Source: Carex sylvatica (taxonomy: Eukaryota > Streptophyta > Magnoliopsida > Poales > Cyperaceae). Taken from it: a DNA stretch of 64,000 bases. Every line of letters begins with the position of its first letter. Within the stretch, counting starts at the first letter, position 1. Positions 22,503-34,474 of the stretch are shown here, one piece after another. The DNA lies in assembly GCA_964058845.1 (NCBI GenBank), contig CAXKVR010000019.1, forward strand, positions 410,030-474,029, given 5' to 3'. The position numbers and the translations under genes were made by a program. The notes below the pieces were generated by a model. That model saw only the letters and a program-made list of their open reading frames with translations. It had not been told where the DNA came from and did no database searches.

Positions 22503-22916
22503 CATATTAGTTTTTGAAAGTATATTTTTCTTTGAAAATATCTGAGTCTTGTTGGACTGTTAGTAGCAAAATACCAATCTCACTATTTAATATATATCAA
22601 GAATTGTTCCTTCTGAGTTTTGAACCTATGACTTCTTACACTAAAAATATTATCTTAATTTCTATTGACAGTTATATTTTCTTATCAGAGATATAAGTGT
22701 AATTTATTCCTCACATTATTTTACCTACATAATGTATTATCAAGATTTGTTAATAACAAAATTTATTTATGCATACCTTATTTGATATTAATTAAATAAT
22801 CTAAATAAAAAAAAACGGTCATAGAGAAATTCGCATTTGTATGTATTTGCAAATTTGCGGCTGAAAATAATCCATTTTGTCATATGTTTGATCATATGAA
22901 ACACACAATATGAAAG

Positions 22917-23310
22917 AGTGAGGTTATGATACTAAGCATGGTGCATATTGGCCATCGTTATGAAACACATAATATAAAACAGTGAGGTTATGGTACTTTT
23001 TATTTTGAAAGTCCTAACCGAATTATTATGTTCATATGAAAATATATTTTGTAGACAAATTTATATTATTTTAAAAAATATTACTAATTTTTAAATAGAA
23101 ATTAAATCACTTTATCTGAACATTTAGGATCATAAAAACAATTATTTTCTACCTATTTAAAAAAGTAGTGAAAAATCTCAAAATTGTAAAACTTAATTTG
23201 CAAGTTCATATTTATATAGATATCATGATGAACGGTTAGAATTTTGAATACAAAAATAATGATCAATAGTATGGATCAATCTGTGCTATACATAGTCCCA
23301 TACCCTCACT
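22917..23310. mobile_element. Palindromic MITE, family F (degenerate copy)
   Basis: Ends AGTGAGGTTATG and AGTGAGGGTATG; the inner arm (ATATCATGATGAACGGTTAG) is a worn form of the shared one. The left end with flank is duplicated: 22896-22932 recurs at 22960-22996. The better copy of this family is at 34859. Confidence 0.65.
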
Positions 23311-23778
23311 CATATAATTAAACATGATAAAATATTATGTATGCTTTTTAGTATTTTATTAATTTTACTACTGCAATTTTACTATAAAACTATTTCTATT
23401 TAACTAAGATTTAAATGATTAAGTTGTACAAGTTTAGTACGAATTTATTATGTAAATTATCCTTTGTTCTTTTAAATGATTTATTATCTTTGAAAAATAT
23501 CTGTTGATATTTATTTCACAAATTTTGATTTTTGTTTTCACTTGTAGTCAATAAATTTATAAAATATAGTGTTTAGTAGTCTGAAATCACAGTATACATA
23601 ATATTATAAAATTATTTTAGTTTTATAAATATTAAAAAAAAAATATAAGCAGAAAATAAATAAACAAATGGGACAAATCAATCTAGTTCCAAGTTTGGGT
23701 TTCGTACAGTTATGACTTAATTCGTTAATAACAGAAACAAAACACCAAATCGACACCTCAACGCAACCTTCAAAATCC
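23311..23778. other. Promoter region of MED32, AT-rich
   Basis: No clear TATA box. The G+C content jumps sharply at the start of the coding region. Confidence 0.4.
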
Positions 23779-24255
23779 ATGGAATCGACAATTGAATCTC
23801 TCAACGCCGCGTACCAGGATTTCATCTCCGCCGCCACGACCGTGCTGGAGTTGCGTCACAGCTCCGGTGGAGAGGACACTCCGGTCACGGCCACCGCTTT
23901 GGAGGTGTTTAAGCAAAGGTGGGAGCTTTTTCGCGTTGCGTGCGACCAAGCCGAGGAATTGGTCGAGTCCGTACGACAGCGGATCGGGTCCGAGTGCCTT
24001 GTCGACGAAGCAACTGGTGCCGGCGCTGGTAGTGCTAGTGGTCCTGGTTCACAGGGTATACCGCCGATTAGTGCTGTACGGCTCGAACAGATGAGCAAGG
24101 CGGTGCGGTGGCTTGTGATCGAGTTGCAGCACGGATCGGGCGGTGCGGCAGGCGGTGTGGCGGGTGGTGGGGTTGGCCATGGGGGTGGAGCCCACCCGCA
24201 TGGCCCTGGGCCTACAGGGTTTGATGCTAGGTTCACTGAAGATGGGGCCCAGTAG
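23779..24255 (+). CDS. MED32: Mediator of RNA polymerase II transcription subunit 32
   Basis: An intronless 158-aa protein of the plant Mediator subunit MED32, a small tail-module subunit that links transcription factors to RNA polymerase II in the nucleus. Seen: an N-terminal amphipathic helix (MESTIESLNAAYQDF), the family core at 41-80 (LEVFKQRWELFRVACDQAEE, then VRQRIGSECLVDEATG), and a second block at 97-118 (ISAVRLEQMSKAVRWL). The tail is a Gly/His-rich low-complexity stretch (119-146) ending GFDARFTEDGAQ, a family-like C-terminus. Length fits the family. The start ATG follows a short AT-rich leader. The coding region is much more GC-rich than its flanks. It converges on the HIPP gene, with 505 bases between the stop codons. 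Plant MED32 is linked to senescence and root growth from Arabidopsis work; nothing here tests that. Confidence 0.92.
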   Translation: MESTIESLNAAYQDFISAATTVLELRHSSGGEDTPVTATALEVFKQRWELFRVACDQAEELVESVRQRIGSECLVDEATGAGAGSASGPGSQGIPPISAVRLEQMSKAVRWLVIELQHGSGGAAGGVAGGGVGHGGGAHPHGPGPTGFDARFTEDGAQ

Positions 24256-24760
24256 GTAGGTTAGTTTATTAAAATTATTACCTTTTTTTATGGTCGAATT
24301 AACGATTATTGTTGTGGTGTAGGATTATGTTTTAGTTGTTTTGGGGATGTAGAAATGGGGTTTCTTATCAGGTTTCTGAGAATTAATTTTAGTGGTCTTT
24401 GATGGAGTAACAAAATCTCTGTTTGTTTTTAGTTTGTAATTGAAAGCTAAGTCAGTAGAACAGGAAGACAGACCATTAGAATTATTTTTAACTGGCTGTA
24501 CCTGTAATGGCACAATAGAACATAAGAATTACTTTTGTATTAGTTCAATTGGCCAATTAGAAGCTGTAACATTAAATTGAAAGATGGTCACATAAATGAA
24601 GGACAAGAAATGTTGAAACATTATTTGGTCTCTACTATCGTTACGGGATCGACAACAATCCTTAGAACTCATCCACAAAATTATGCACAAGCATACACAA
24701 TAGTAACATTCTCATACTTACAATCAAAATCCTCACCAACTTATTACATTAATATAATTT
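24256..24760. other. Convergent 3' intergenic region
   Basis: Holds the 3' UTRs of MED32 and the HIPP gene. No repeat or RNA gene seen. Confidence 0.5.
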
Positions 24761-26988
24761 TTACATAACTGAGCAAGCATTAGGGTTCTCATCACTGAAA
24801 ACCTGAGGCTGTGCATGCAAGCCATACTGTGCATGATGCAGTGGATATGAATCATACTGTATGTGAGGCGGTTGGTACGCATGGTAAGCGTGGTATGCCG
24901 GATAAGCAGGGTATTCTGGGTACGCATATTCTACATGAGGAAAAGGATGCCAGTAGTTATATTTTTTCAACTCTTCTTCTTTGGGCTCTTCATTTTTTTT
25001 ATCTTCCTCCTTTTTCTTTTCCTCCTTTTTCTCTTCCTCCTTTTTCTCCTCTTCCTTTTTCTCTTCTTCAGGGACTATCAATGCTTGCCTTCCTGTTCTT
25101 TTATGGACATGTTCAACTAACACATTGGGGTCAAATATGCCTTTGACTAATATTTGATCATTTGCTATGTCTGTTTCAACTGACTCCACACCTATAAAAT
25201 ATGTAAACACAATTTTAACAAAAGAGTGTATGTATTTTTTTTTATTATTATTTATGAGATGTTTTTTAGTCGAATATGAATATGGGGGAGTATGGATTAT
25301 TTACCTTCCATCTTCTTTATTCTCTTTTGTAAGATTTGTGCACATGCTTCACAATGCATCCTGATCTTAAGCACCACAGTAATCGGCTTCGGCTGTAAGC
25401 CAAGAAAAGTTATTTAGGTTTAACTCGAAGAATGAAATAAACTGAAATTAATTATTGTAACAAATCAATTTTCATTGTCCAATAGTACAAAAGAAACTTT
25501 ATTGCAAGCTCTGAAGCTCTTCCTAATCCTTTTATTATTAAAATTTAATAATAATAATAATTATTATTATTATTATTATTCTTATTCTTATTCTTATTAA
25601 TGTTGTTATTGTTATTGTTTTTTAATAAAAATTTAAAAGAAGCTCTTCCTAATTTTAGAACTAGGGGACAGAAGAGCAAGCATTATTTGCTCAATTGGAT
25701 GAAGTTTACCTCCTCTTTTTTCGCTTCTGGTGGTGGTGCTTCTTTTGGTGGTTCCTCTTTCTTCTCTTCTTCGGGAGGTGGAGGCAGAGGAGAGATCAGT
25801 TCCACTCTTCTACCGGTCTTTCTTTGAACTCTCTCACATATTTTTGCTGGGTCGGCGGCTTTTCCCTTCACCACTACTGTCTTTGCCCTACTATCTGCCT
25901 TCACTTCTTCTACCCCTGCTTGTTTTATATTCATACACAATGTTATCATGACATACAGTGTATCATTTTTAACTTTGAAGAGCTTTTATTTGAATATCAT
26001 ATCATATAAGTCAAGTTTCTAACTTTAGGTGCTATATGAGCCAATATATAATTGTTGGAGTAGAACTAGGGTGTTCTCAAGTTCACCAAGTCTCTTGGTG
26101 ACCTCAAGTCTAAAATCCATTAAATTGGTTTTAAATAATGAATCCGAACTGTTGAAAGCCGTCTACCTTACAAGTGATGCGTCTACATGTGAAAGTTTTA
26201 AACATTCGAATTAATTTAGTTTAAAGTCGAGCGGTCAAAATTAGAAGGTTAATAAATTAATTTTAATGCATTCATTTTTTGAACGTATTTTGACCACTTG
26301 GCTCTATGCAAAATTAACTTCAAAATTAAATTGTTTTACGTGTAGACGCATCACTCGTAAAGTAAGCGGGTTTCAACGGTTTGGATTCGTCATTTAAAGT
26401 CCATTTGATGAGTTTTAGATTTAAATTCATCAAGAGACTTGGTGAACTCAAAAACACCCTAGTTCTACTCTAATTGTTGATATATAATTTGAAAATAAGT
26501 AAGAAACCTTCAAATTGTCTAAGAGATTTCTGAACTTTTTTTGCACAACCCTCACAATGCATGTCTACTTTAAGAACAATCTCGGGCGGTTCTTGTGCCT
26601 CTTCTTTCTTCTCCTCTTCCTTTGGGGGCTCTTCTTTCTTCTCCTCTTTCTTAGGCTCCTATGCATCATTTCACAATATTAATAACCTCAGTTAGGCCTT
26701 TCATCCTTTACCAGTTTACATAGATGCTGGGACAACATTATTTGACAAGTACAGAAAGGAATAATATTTTTTAATTGGCATAAAGATGAGGACATCTTAA
26801 AAGCTTGATGGAACTATTTCCTGATCAGCAATTACTTAAATTGCCATGATATACATTTTGTTATGTTAATGGAGTAAGAGAAGCTGAAAAGCTGGTGAAG
26901 GCATGTTATGGAAATTCATGTGAGATGTAAGGTATGAACAAATAGCTTAAGAATTAAAGTTATGCAGGATTCAACATACCTCTCCCAT
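24761..26988 (-). CDS. HIPP9: Heavy-metal-associated isoprenylated protein, HIPP9-like
   Basis: Five coding exons, read right to left: 26980-26988, 26508-26658, 25710-25915, 25305-25392, 24761-25191. All introns are GT-AG and phases agree, giving 294 aa. Layout: a charged Glu/Lys/Pro N-terminus; HMA domain 1 with MHCEGC (metal Cys38 and Cys41); the linker ELISPLPPPPEE; HMA domain 2 with MHCEAC (Cys136 and Cys139); a Glu/Lys repeat; a Tyr/Ala/His/Pro-rich segment with repeated AYPAY/AYHAY; and FSDENPNACSVM, whose last four residues are a farnesylation CaaX box. HIPPs bind soft metals through the CxxC pair and sit at membranes or the nucleus via the lipid. The linkers and tail are closest to Arabidopsis HIPP7-HIPP9. 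Intron 2 (25916-26507) contains a complete MITE (26058-26470), and intron 3 an (AAT)n repeat. Confidence 0.9.
25546..25619. repeat. (AAT)n/(ATT)n microsatellite in intron 3 of the HIPP9-like gene
   Basis: Five or so TAA units run into about seven TTA units and then CTTATT units, so the tract can fold on itself. Likely polymorphic. Confidence 0.85.
26058..26470. mobile_element. GAGTAGAAC-family MITE, copy 2, inside intron 2 of the HIPP9-like gene
   Basis: 413 bp. Both ends read GAGTAGAACTAGGGTGTT inward, and the arms fold along most of their length. A perfect 9 bp TSD TAATTGTTG lies at 26049-26057 and 26471-26479. It makes up about 70 percent of the intron and ends 37 bases from the splice donor of exon 2. 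Confidence 0.95.
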
Positions 26989-27156
26989 GTCTTCTTAATA
27001 GGAAGAACCCCTCTGATTTAAAGATACAGTTGCTCTTCTAGTTTGATGCTTTCTTTCTTCAGCTCTCTTTTAGTTAAAAGGTTCAGAAAGAGAACCTGAG
27101 GCCCTCTGCTCTTCCCTGCTTCTGTGCTCTTAACACAATTTTATAAAGGTTGCCTC

Positions 27157-27166
27157 ATTTATATAG
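27157..27166 (-). promoter_or_regulatory. Candidate TATA box of the HIPP9-like gene
   Basis: CTATATAAAT on the minus strand, about 170 bases before the ATG; CT-rich leader sequence lies between. Confidence 0.5.
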
Positions 27167-28164
27167 CCAACACCCAACGGAGTAGATTTCCTATTTTTTT
27201 GGTAAAATATTTTTTTACCAAAATTTATTATTTTTATAAATAAAGTCTTTTTTATTCTTGAGTTGGGTAGTCACTATCACTTCAACATAACAGACCTTTT
27301 GTATATATTTAGTTGTGAAATAAGAGACAGAGTAAATCTCTTATTCGGCACTTATATATGTTGTCAAATAAGATGTAAAATTAGAAGAATAAGGTGGAAT
27401 AACGAAGAAAATAAACTAATCACTTTTATATGCAGATGAACGTACTTCACACTTATTCTACTTATAAGGATCACTATGATAGACATATTTATGTTACAAC
27501 ATTTTACTTCTCTAGATGAACTAAATTAAGTTATGATTTTAAGTTGCCAAATAAGTTATAAAATATGAAGAGTTAGATGTAATAAGTAACTTATTTTTTC
27601 TTAAACTTAAAAGTAGTCACCAAACATGATCAATATTTTTTTTGAAGGTCAACATGATCAATATTATATCGTTAGAACACTGCACTAATTGATTTGTCTA
27701 GCACCTCTAGACATGGGCGGAGGTAGCAAGGATCAATGGGAGTCAATTGATTTTTATTTTTTTATTTTTTGAAGTTTTTATATTTGTATGTGATTTTTTA
27801 TATAATTTAGAATAAAATGTTATAAATATGTAAAATTGGTTTCATTCACAATATCAAACTTTTATATGATTGATCTTTATTTATACTTAATCTCTATAGT
27901 TCGAAGATCAGAATCCGCTGCTGCCTTCACAGTTGAAGTCTCTAAATTTATTTGTTAAACTGCACAAATTAAACGATGCCTAATTACCCGTAACTGTTTT
28001 GGCAAAATTACGCCACTGGATGTTATTAAAATATACTACTTAGGATATTATTGAAAAATGTTACTTGGATGTGTGATAAAAACAAAATTTTATTCTTCAG
28101 TTACTCGAAATAGTATTGATTTCTGTTGGTTGGAATGCTGATTGAAAAAAATATATAATTTTAG
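27167..28164. other. Spacer with a hAT-like remnant
   Basis: At about 27718-27926 a degenerate element has GGGCGGAGGTAGCAAGGATC at one end and AATCCGCTGCTG at the other; the reverse complement of the GGATCAATGGG/GTCAATTGA part recurs at 29938-29972. Possible TSD CCTCTAGA / CCTTCACA (5 of 8). Nothing else recognised. Confidence 0.4.
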
Positions 28165-28377
28165 ATCGGAGGAGGTCTGATGCTCATCGGACCCACTCTT
28201 GAGTTCAATTAGCTTTAATATCATCCGATTAGTATCAAAATATGTGCACACGAAAATTGAAGCATATGTATACAGATTTTAATGCGTAATGCACGCATCT
28301 TAATGTAGATCATATGGTGATTAAACCCATTGAACCAAAGTAGGTCCAATGAGCATTGAACCTACTCTGAATTCTTC
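28165..28377. mobile_element. Small TIR element with GGTCTGATGCTCATCGGACC arms
   Basis: The left GGTCTGATGCTCATCGGACC pairs with GGTTCAATGCTCATTGGACC read from the right. About 210 bp. The TSD is not clear. A one-arm relative (GTACGATGCCCATTGGATA) lies near 41867-41886. Confidence 0.6.
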
Positions 28378-28401
28378 TTCAAATAACAAAAGAGTGCTCC
28401 T

Positions 28402-28751
28402 TAGAGATGAAAACGGAGTGGATACTATCCAATTCGTAATTGAAAAATTAGATATGGATATTCCAAATATCCGTGTAGATATGAATACATATACGATTTT
28501 ACATTTTAATTATCCGTACTTGAATAATAGTATACCATATAGTTTTATATATATTATAAAAAAATGTTATTCATCATTATAATTAAATAAATATTATAAA
28601 ATTTGATATTTTTTAATTATATTTATATAATTTTTAATAAGTATCAAACTCGGTCTGTATTTGTATCCGTATCTGTTTAATATCTTATCCATATCCATAT
28701 ATATAAATATGATTTTACCGCTATGTATCCGATGGATCTGTTTTCACCCTA
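28402..28751. mobile_element. hAT (Ac-like) MITE
   Basis: 350 bp. Ends TAGAGATGAAAACGGA and TAGGGTGAAAACAGATCC, close to the Ac terminus CAGGGATGAAA. TSDs GTGCTCCT (28394-28401) and GTTCTCCT (28752-28759) match at 7 of 8. ATCCGTA/GATATGGATA subterminal repeats lie inside both ends. No transposase. Confidence 0.9.
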
Positions 28752-28759
28752 GTTCTCCT

Positions 28760-30380
28760 GCAACGATTTTCAATAGACAATTTATGCTTTTTGTTAGATA
28801 GAAGGTGAACATTGTACAAGTTTGAAATGATTTGAAAAAATAGTATGGTAAAGTCGGCTCCATCACGGTACGGTATCAAACGGTATGGAATGTGTGTCGG
28901 TTACATGTTGTGATTCGCGTATTCCGTGTTGTGATCATATTTTAAAATTTTAGCACGACACAACACGTCACGTGAAATATCTAATCATGGCACGGCACGC
29001 GTGGTTACACGAGTCATATGTAATTAGGACAGTTAGATCTTGATGATATAATAAATTTTAAATAAATTAACTTAAATTATGATAAAATGGTCACACAAAT
29101 TACACATGTCACATTTGGACACTGCGTGGCTATTTGCATATCGTAACCATCTCTTAATATTTTAATCACAATATATAAAAAATTTACTTAATGACAGTAG
29201 ACATACAACTAAAATTAAAGCATATTAGTCACGCCACGTTTTTTCCCCCTCCAAGTGTGACGCCTTGTAACATAAAACTCTTTTATGCTGTCTAGCGCTG
29301 AAAAAGCTCCACCGCAAGGAAATACACAGGTTTTTTTCATAAATCTATGGACTAGCTCTGAGCACACAGGAACTTTTTTGACATATATAAAAAGAGAATA
29401 AAGATCTTATGATAGGTGGATGAATGAGAGACCACAGTACCGTAGCGGTAGCTGGCAATCCTTTTAAAAGTATGGTGCCTTTCTCAAGGAATATGATACA
29501 GTCAAAAGGAAAAAACACACCAACTTTATGAATAGTTTAGGGGTGATCATATCCTGAATTTATGGGATTCCCTCGTCGGACTGTACTAAATCATGGCACT
29601 ATTTAAACAGTACCTGATTCTTAGTTGTAGGCCAGGGTTATTTGGTGCGTCAAAGTGAGAAATTTATTTTTCTTAATAGTATGCATTCAGTAGCAGTCGT
29701 GGAATTACAGAGATGAGATCGCACAAGTAAATGATATAATTTCTTATTATTTTATTGATAAAATGAATTTATACAGGCGGAGCCAGACTTTCAAATAATG
29801 AGAATCAAACATAAATGAAAATCAATCATATAAATTGTAATACTGAAAATGAAAATTAATTTTACAATATTTGTAACATTTTACTTTAAGTTATATAAAG
29901 AATAATGTATAAATGCAAAAAATTTGAAACAATATGGGGTCAATTGATCCCCATTTGTCTTTCTTGTCTCCGCCTCTGTATATCAGTATGTTGGTGTCAC
30001 TGAATTAATATCTATTAAATTGTTAATAAATATATATAGTACTTGCTTATCAAAGTTTATGTATCACTAGAGTATAATTTAATATATCTTATCAAATATT
30101 AATTTCTAAATATCAAAATGTTAATTACAAAATTTTAATTTTTGACTTTGTCATGACATAATTGCTAAACATTGTATATATAAAGTAAATCTAATTTTTC
30201 CATCTATTTTTACAAATTAAAAAACACTAAATATCAAATTAAAACTATTGAATATTTAATTATTGAATTATTGTGATAACTATATGTAAGGTTATCAACA
30301 AGTAATTTCTCAAAGAATCAATGAACAACCATCATAATTTATAATAATAAAAAAAACCATAAGCGGTAATCAATATATTT
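28760..30380. other. Spacer with hAT-like remnants
   Basis: At 28850-28990 there are hAT-like words (ACGGTACGGTATCAAACGG, GCACGACACAACACG) without ends. About 29773-29972 is a short degenerate element, CAGGCGGAGCCAG to CTCCGCCTCTG, related to 27718-27926. The rest is AT-rich. Confidence 0.4.
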
Positions 30381-30680
30381 GGTCATGTTTGATTGTGGAA
30401 TAAAGTTATTCTCAAATAAATTACTTACTTCAAACTAAGATAAATTTAATTAATTAAGTTAGCTTGAATTTTGGTGGAGCAAGATGATGATAAAAGAGAA
30501 AATTATAAGATAGATGTTATTCTAACCGTATGACTCATAAGTGAAATAAGTTACTCTACCTGAAGTGGTGGAGTACCTTATTATGAATTAATTCAAATAT
30601 TATTCTATCTAATTTATAATTCGTTTGATGCTTAAAGGTGGATAAAAGAGTTTATCACTTAGTCAACAATCAAATATGAC
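30381..30680. mobile_element. TIR element with GGTCATGTTTGATTG ends
   Basis: 300 bp. Left GGTCATGTTTGATTGT, right (reverse complement) GGTCATATTTGATTGT. Flanking triplets TTT and TTA may be a decayed 3 bp TSD, which would suggest PIF/Harbinger. Confidence 0.6.
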
Positions 30681-31197
30681 CTTAACAACTTTTTTTGTTT
30701 TTTTAAAGGAAAAATAAAGATCTAGACTTTTAAATTTAATGTTCTCGAAAAACTTCTCATCCAAATTTAATGTTAAAAAAAAAAAAACCTTGTATTGTCT
30801 TTTTTTTTTTAGAATTAGTGTTTCACTAAGAAATATATTAATAATAAAAGTATTTATATAGCTATTACGTTAACTCAGTGGCTTCGTATAGTGCCTAAAC
30901 TTGTATAGTCTTGTACAGCGACTTTGTACGCAGAAAATGTTGCAGCTTACCGCGATTATACTAATTTTGTGGATATGAAAATTTCAATGTCATGATTTTC
31001 TTTATTTTACAGAAAAAGGCGGATATGATTTATCCGGCGCCGTGACAGATACGAATTAGGAGACGGCAGTAGTCGGGACGTCACCCCTGAGCACCAAGTG
31101 TGGATAAAAGCAATCAATGCCTCAATGATTGGGTTGGGAATTGGCGTTTTATTCTCGGAAGCCAACGTCGTTTTCTCGTTGGAATCCAAACTTCTGA
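30681..31197. other. Spacer
   Basis: AT-rich, becoming GC-richer after 31015. The open frame on the minus strand at 31007-31189 has no recognisable domain and is cut by the hAT insertion. Confidence 0.4.
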
Positions 31198-31205
31198 GTT
31201 TTAAC

Positions 31206-33375
31206 TAGTGGTTTGCAAACACCCGACGGGGTTGTCCGTACTCGGTCCGCCTGTGCCCGCTATCTGGGATATCTGTGCTCGAGCTCGGGTATAGGTCGGA
31301 TAAACGGATACACGAATAGGGGCATAAAACGGACAAGGTATGTCTTTTTGAGAAAAAACCCGATCATACCCGGACCGGTTTATCCGTGCCCGTGTACCTG
31401 TACCCTTTTTTTTTTTAATTTCAAAATTTTCAAATTTTTTCTCTCCTTTTTTTTATTCTGTTTTTTTTAATTCTGTTTTTTTTAATTCTGTTTTTTCATT
31501 CAGTTTTTTAATTTCTGTTTTTTAATTTCTGTTTTTCAAATTCTGTTTTTATTTCTGTTCTTTAAATTCTGTTTTTTAATTTCTGTTTTTAAATTTCTGT
31601 TTTTAAATTTTTTTTTTTAAATTCTGTTTTTAAAATTCTGTTTTTTAATTCTGTTTTTGAATTTCTGTTTTTTAAATTCTGTTTTTAATTTCTGTTTTTT
31701 AAATTCTGTTTTTATTTCTGTTTTTTAAATTCTGTTTTTTAAATTCTGTTTTTTTAATTTATTGTTTTAAAGTTTCTGATTTAATTATATTTTTTATTTA
31801 TATTTTATTTAACCTATTAAAAATAAATGAACGTTTAGAAAATATATTATCAATTTAAAATTTAAACTAAAAATTTTGAGATATAAATAAATTATGAAAC
31901 TATATAATTAGAATGAGAATTTGAAAATAAAATAAAATGACTCGTGTAAAGAAATAAATAAATACATTTGTACTTAGCCAAATAAATATACATGTAAAGA
32001 AATAAAATAAAGTTCCTATGACTGCACATGTGTGTATATATGTATATCCAAGGAAACGATAATTTTTATTAATACCCTAAAAAAAAATATAATTTAAAAA
32101 ATGCCCCCGCATTAGCCCATGCGGCGCATGATGCAGCGCATGCGGCGGCATTTGCGGCGCATGCGCCGCATTTGACCTCTGCTGGTCAATCAACAAGTCT
32201 GGACTGATACAAGTACCAAACTGTAAAAGTAATTAGACCAGAATGTAGAGCATTAAAAAATACACATAATTGACATAAATTTCAATTTATTTGGATTCTT
32301 CTACAGTTAGTTATGAATTTCCAATGTTCAGCTTTCGAAGAAACTTTAAACATCGATAACTTTGGCTAGAAAAGTCGGATTTGCGCGTATGACCACTTTT
32401 CGGAAAGGGGGGGACGAGACAGATCTGAATATCAAGCATCATAATTTCAAAAAAAACGTCGTTTAGTGCCTCAAAAATGCAGTTTAAGTTTTCGTTCGAC
32501 GGTAGACGTTGGATCAGCGATTTTTAAAGTGGCTTAATAAATAGTAAAAAAAATTAGAAAAATATAAAATTTGGTCTCCAAACACATTTCAATATAGATA
32601 TCACATCTAACAGTTCAGATCGACTTTTTGAATTTTAAAAACGAAAAAATGACTTATAAGCATATATCATCATATGCTTATATAAGTAGAGTAGCCAACC
32701 TCTATATTATATATACATATACATATACATATACATATGCGGTTCACATTGATTTATAAGCATCTAACGGTTCAGATCGACTTTTAAAGTAATTGATTTA
32801 AGTAACATTGTTTTAAAATAATTAGTATTTTTTATTTTTATTTAAACTAATTGATTTAAGCAACATTGTTTTAAAATAATTAGTAATTTTGATTTATAAA
32901 ATATATTATCAATTTAAAATGTAAACTAAAAATTTTGAGATATAAATAAATTATGAAACTATATAATTAGAATGAGAATTTGAAAATAAAATAAAATGAC
33001 TCGTGTAAAGAAATAAATAAATTTATTTTTACATAACCGACAAATTTTCGCAAGAATAATTTTTATATATAAGTTACAAATTTTATTTATTTAGAAATTA
33101 TAAAGATGTAATTTGATAATTTTATGTATATATATATACACTATTTGATATTGAACTATTTAGATTTTAAAAGTCGAATTATAAACACGTAATAATATTC
33201 GTACAACACCATAAAAAAAAACATGCCCCTACCCGGACCGCCCTACCCCTCAAGGGTACAATGGGCACGGGTATAAGACGGGCAAGGTACCCGTGATACC
33301 CGTGCCTGACCCCTACCCGTGCCCGTGCCCGGATATACCCGGCCCGCCCGACCCCTACCCGAGAGCAAATCACTA
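31206..33375 (+). mobile_element. Complete non-autonomous hAT element with minisatellite
   Basis: 2170 bp. Ends TAGTGGTTTGC and, read from the right, TAGTGATTTGC. A perfect 8 bp TSD GTTTTAAC lies at 31198-31205 and 33376-33383. GC-rich CCCGTACCC/CGGGTA-type repeats lie inside both ends (31225-31405 and 33225-33360). It also holds a TTCTGTTTTTTAAA array (31450-31755), a GCGGCGCATGCGCCGC block (32118-32170), a direct repeat of about 125 bp (31838-31973 and 32897-33023), and a half MITE of the shared-core group (about 32505-32665). No transposase frame, so it depends on an autonomous relative. Confidence 0.92.
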
Positions 33376-33417
33376 GTTTTAACCTCTCACCCATTGTCAC
33401 CAAATCCTACTAAAAGT

Positions 33418-33613
33418 GAATTCACATCCTCTCCAATATCTCATAAGGGAATCTTTTACCATTATTAGATCTGGACCGTTTTTTTTAACTTGCACGAATC
33501 TCAAAGTCCAAAATTACAACCCCTATAGTGATCCGAATTTCAAATCGGTTGAGATTTAATCTCAAATCGTAAAATGAGGTGATCCTCTGCAATACCTGAG
33601 AGGATACAGATTC
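33418..33613. mobile_element. Mutator-type MITE, GAATTC/TATCCTCT family (copy 1)
   Basis: 196 bp. Ends GAATTCACATCCTCTCCAAT and GAATCTGTATCCTCTCAGGT. TSDs ACTAAAAGT / ACTAAAAGC (8 of 9). It starts 35 bases after the second TSD of the hAT element. Confidence 0.85.
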
Positions 33614-33851
33614 ACTAAAAGCCAGAATGAAATCCAGGGACCTGAAATTCCAAATTCAACCATCTAAGTTTTTTCATACACAAATGTCAAAGCAGACAGA
33701 TTTTTATGCACAAATCACAAAATATATAGATGGTTGAATTGAAAATTTCAGAGTCCCTGAAATCCTTGTGGATTCCAGCAAATTTGTTTCCCTAAAAGCC
33801 TTCTCCAATTTACAAACATGTTGACTATTTTTAACACGGCTTGCTTTAATT

Positions 33852-34264
33852 GAGTAGAACTAGGGTGTTCTTAAGTTTTATCAAGCTCCTTGGTAAACGT
33901 AAGTCTAAAATTCATCAAATCGGTTTCAAATGATGAATCAGAACCGTTAAAATCCGCCTACCTTACGAGCGATACGTTTATATGTGAAAATTTTAAACAT
34001 TTGAATTAATTTTGTATAAAATCAAGCAGTCAAAATTAAAATGTTAACAAATTAATTTTAATGCATTTATTTTTTGAACGTTTTTTGACCGCTTGACTTA
34101 TACTAAATTAATTCAGATGTTTAAAATTTTCACATGTAGACTCATCACTCGTAAAATAAGCGAATTTCAATAGTTCAGATTCATTATTTGAAGCTGATTT
34201 GACGAATTTTAGACTTGAGTTTACCAAAAAACTTGATGAACTTAAGAACACCCAAGTTCTACTC
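33852..34264. mobile_element. GAGTAGAAC-family MITE, copy 3
   Basis: 413 bp, the same length as the intronic copy. Ends GAGTAGAACTAGGGTGTTC and GAGTAGAACTTGGGTGTTC. TSDs GCTTTAATT / ACTTTAATT (8 of 9). Confidence 0.9.
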
Positions 34265-34474
34265 ACTTTAATTTCCTACCACACCAGTCGGATTCAAATT
34301 TGTGATCTTTTGTAACCTTTCGAACTCATTTGGACCATGTAATATCAAATGAAGAGGATATTTTTTTAACAATTTATTTATTTTATAATGAATTTTAACA
34401 TTATTTAAAAAAATTAAATTTTTAATTCAAAATTATAATCATGATCTATATGAAAATATAATGCGCTTATCATC

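Noticed and set aside
23856..24236. Minus-strand 126-codon frame opposite MED32
   Set aside because: Shadow of a GC-rich coding region; MED32 is clearly recognisable on the plus strand.
24811..25146. Plus-strand frames opposite exon 5 of the HIPP9-like gene
   Set aside because: Antisense of the Glu/Lys repeat gives Leu/Phe-rich nonsense that looks like membrane helices.
33179..33403. Minus-strand open frame rich in Arg/Gly/Val
   Set aside because: Same cause: terminal repeats of the hAT element at 31206-33375.
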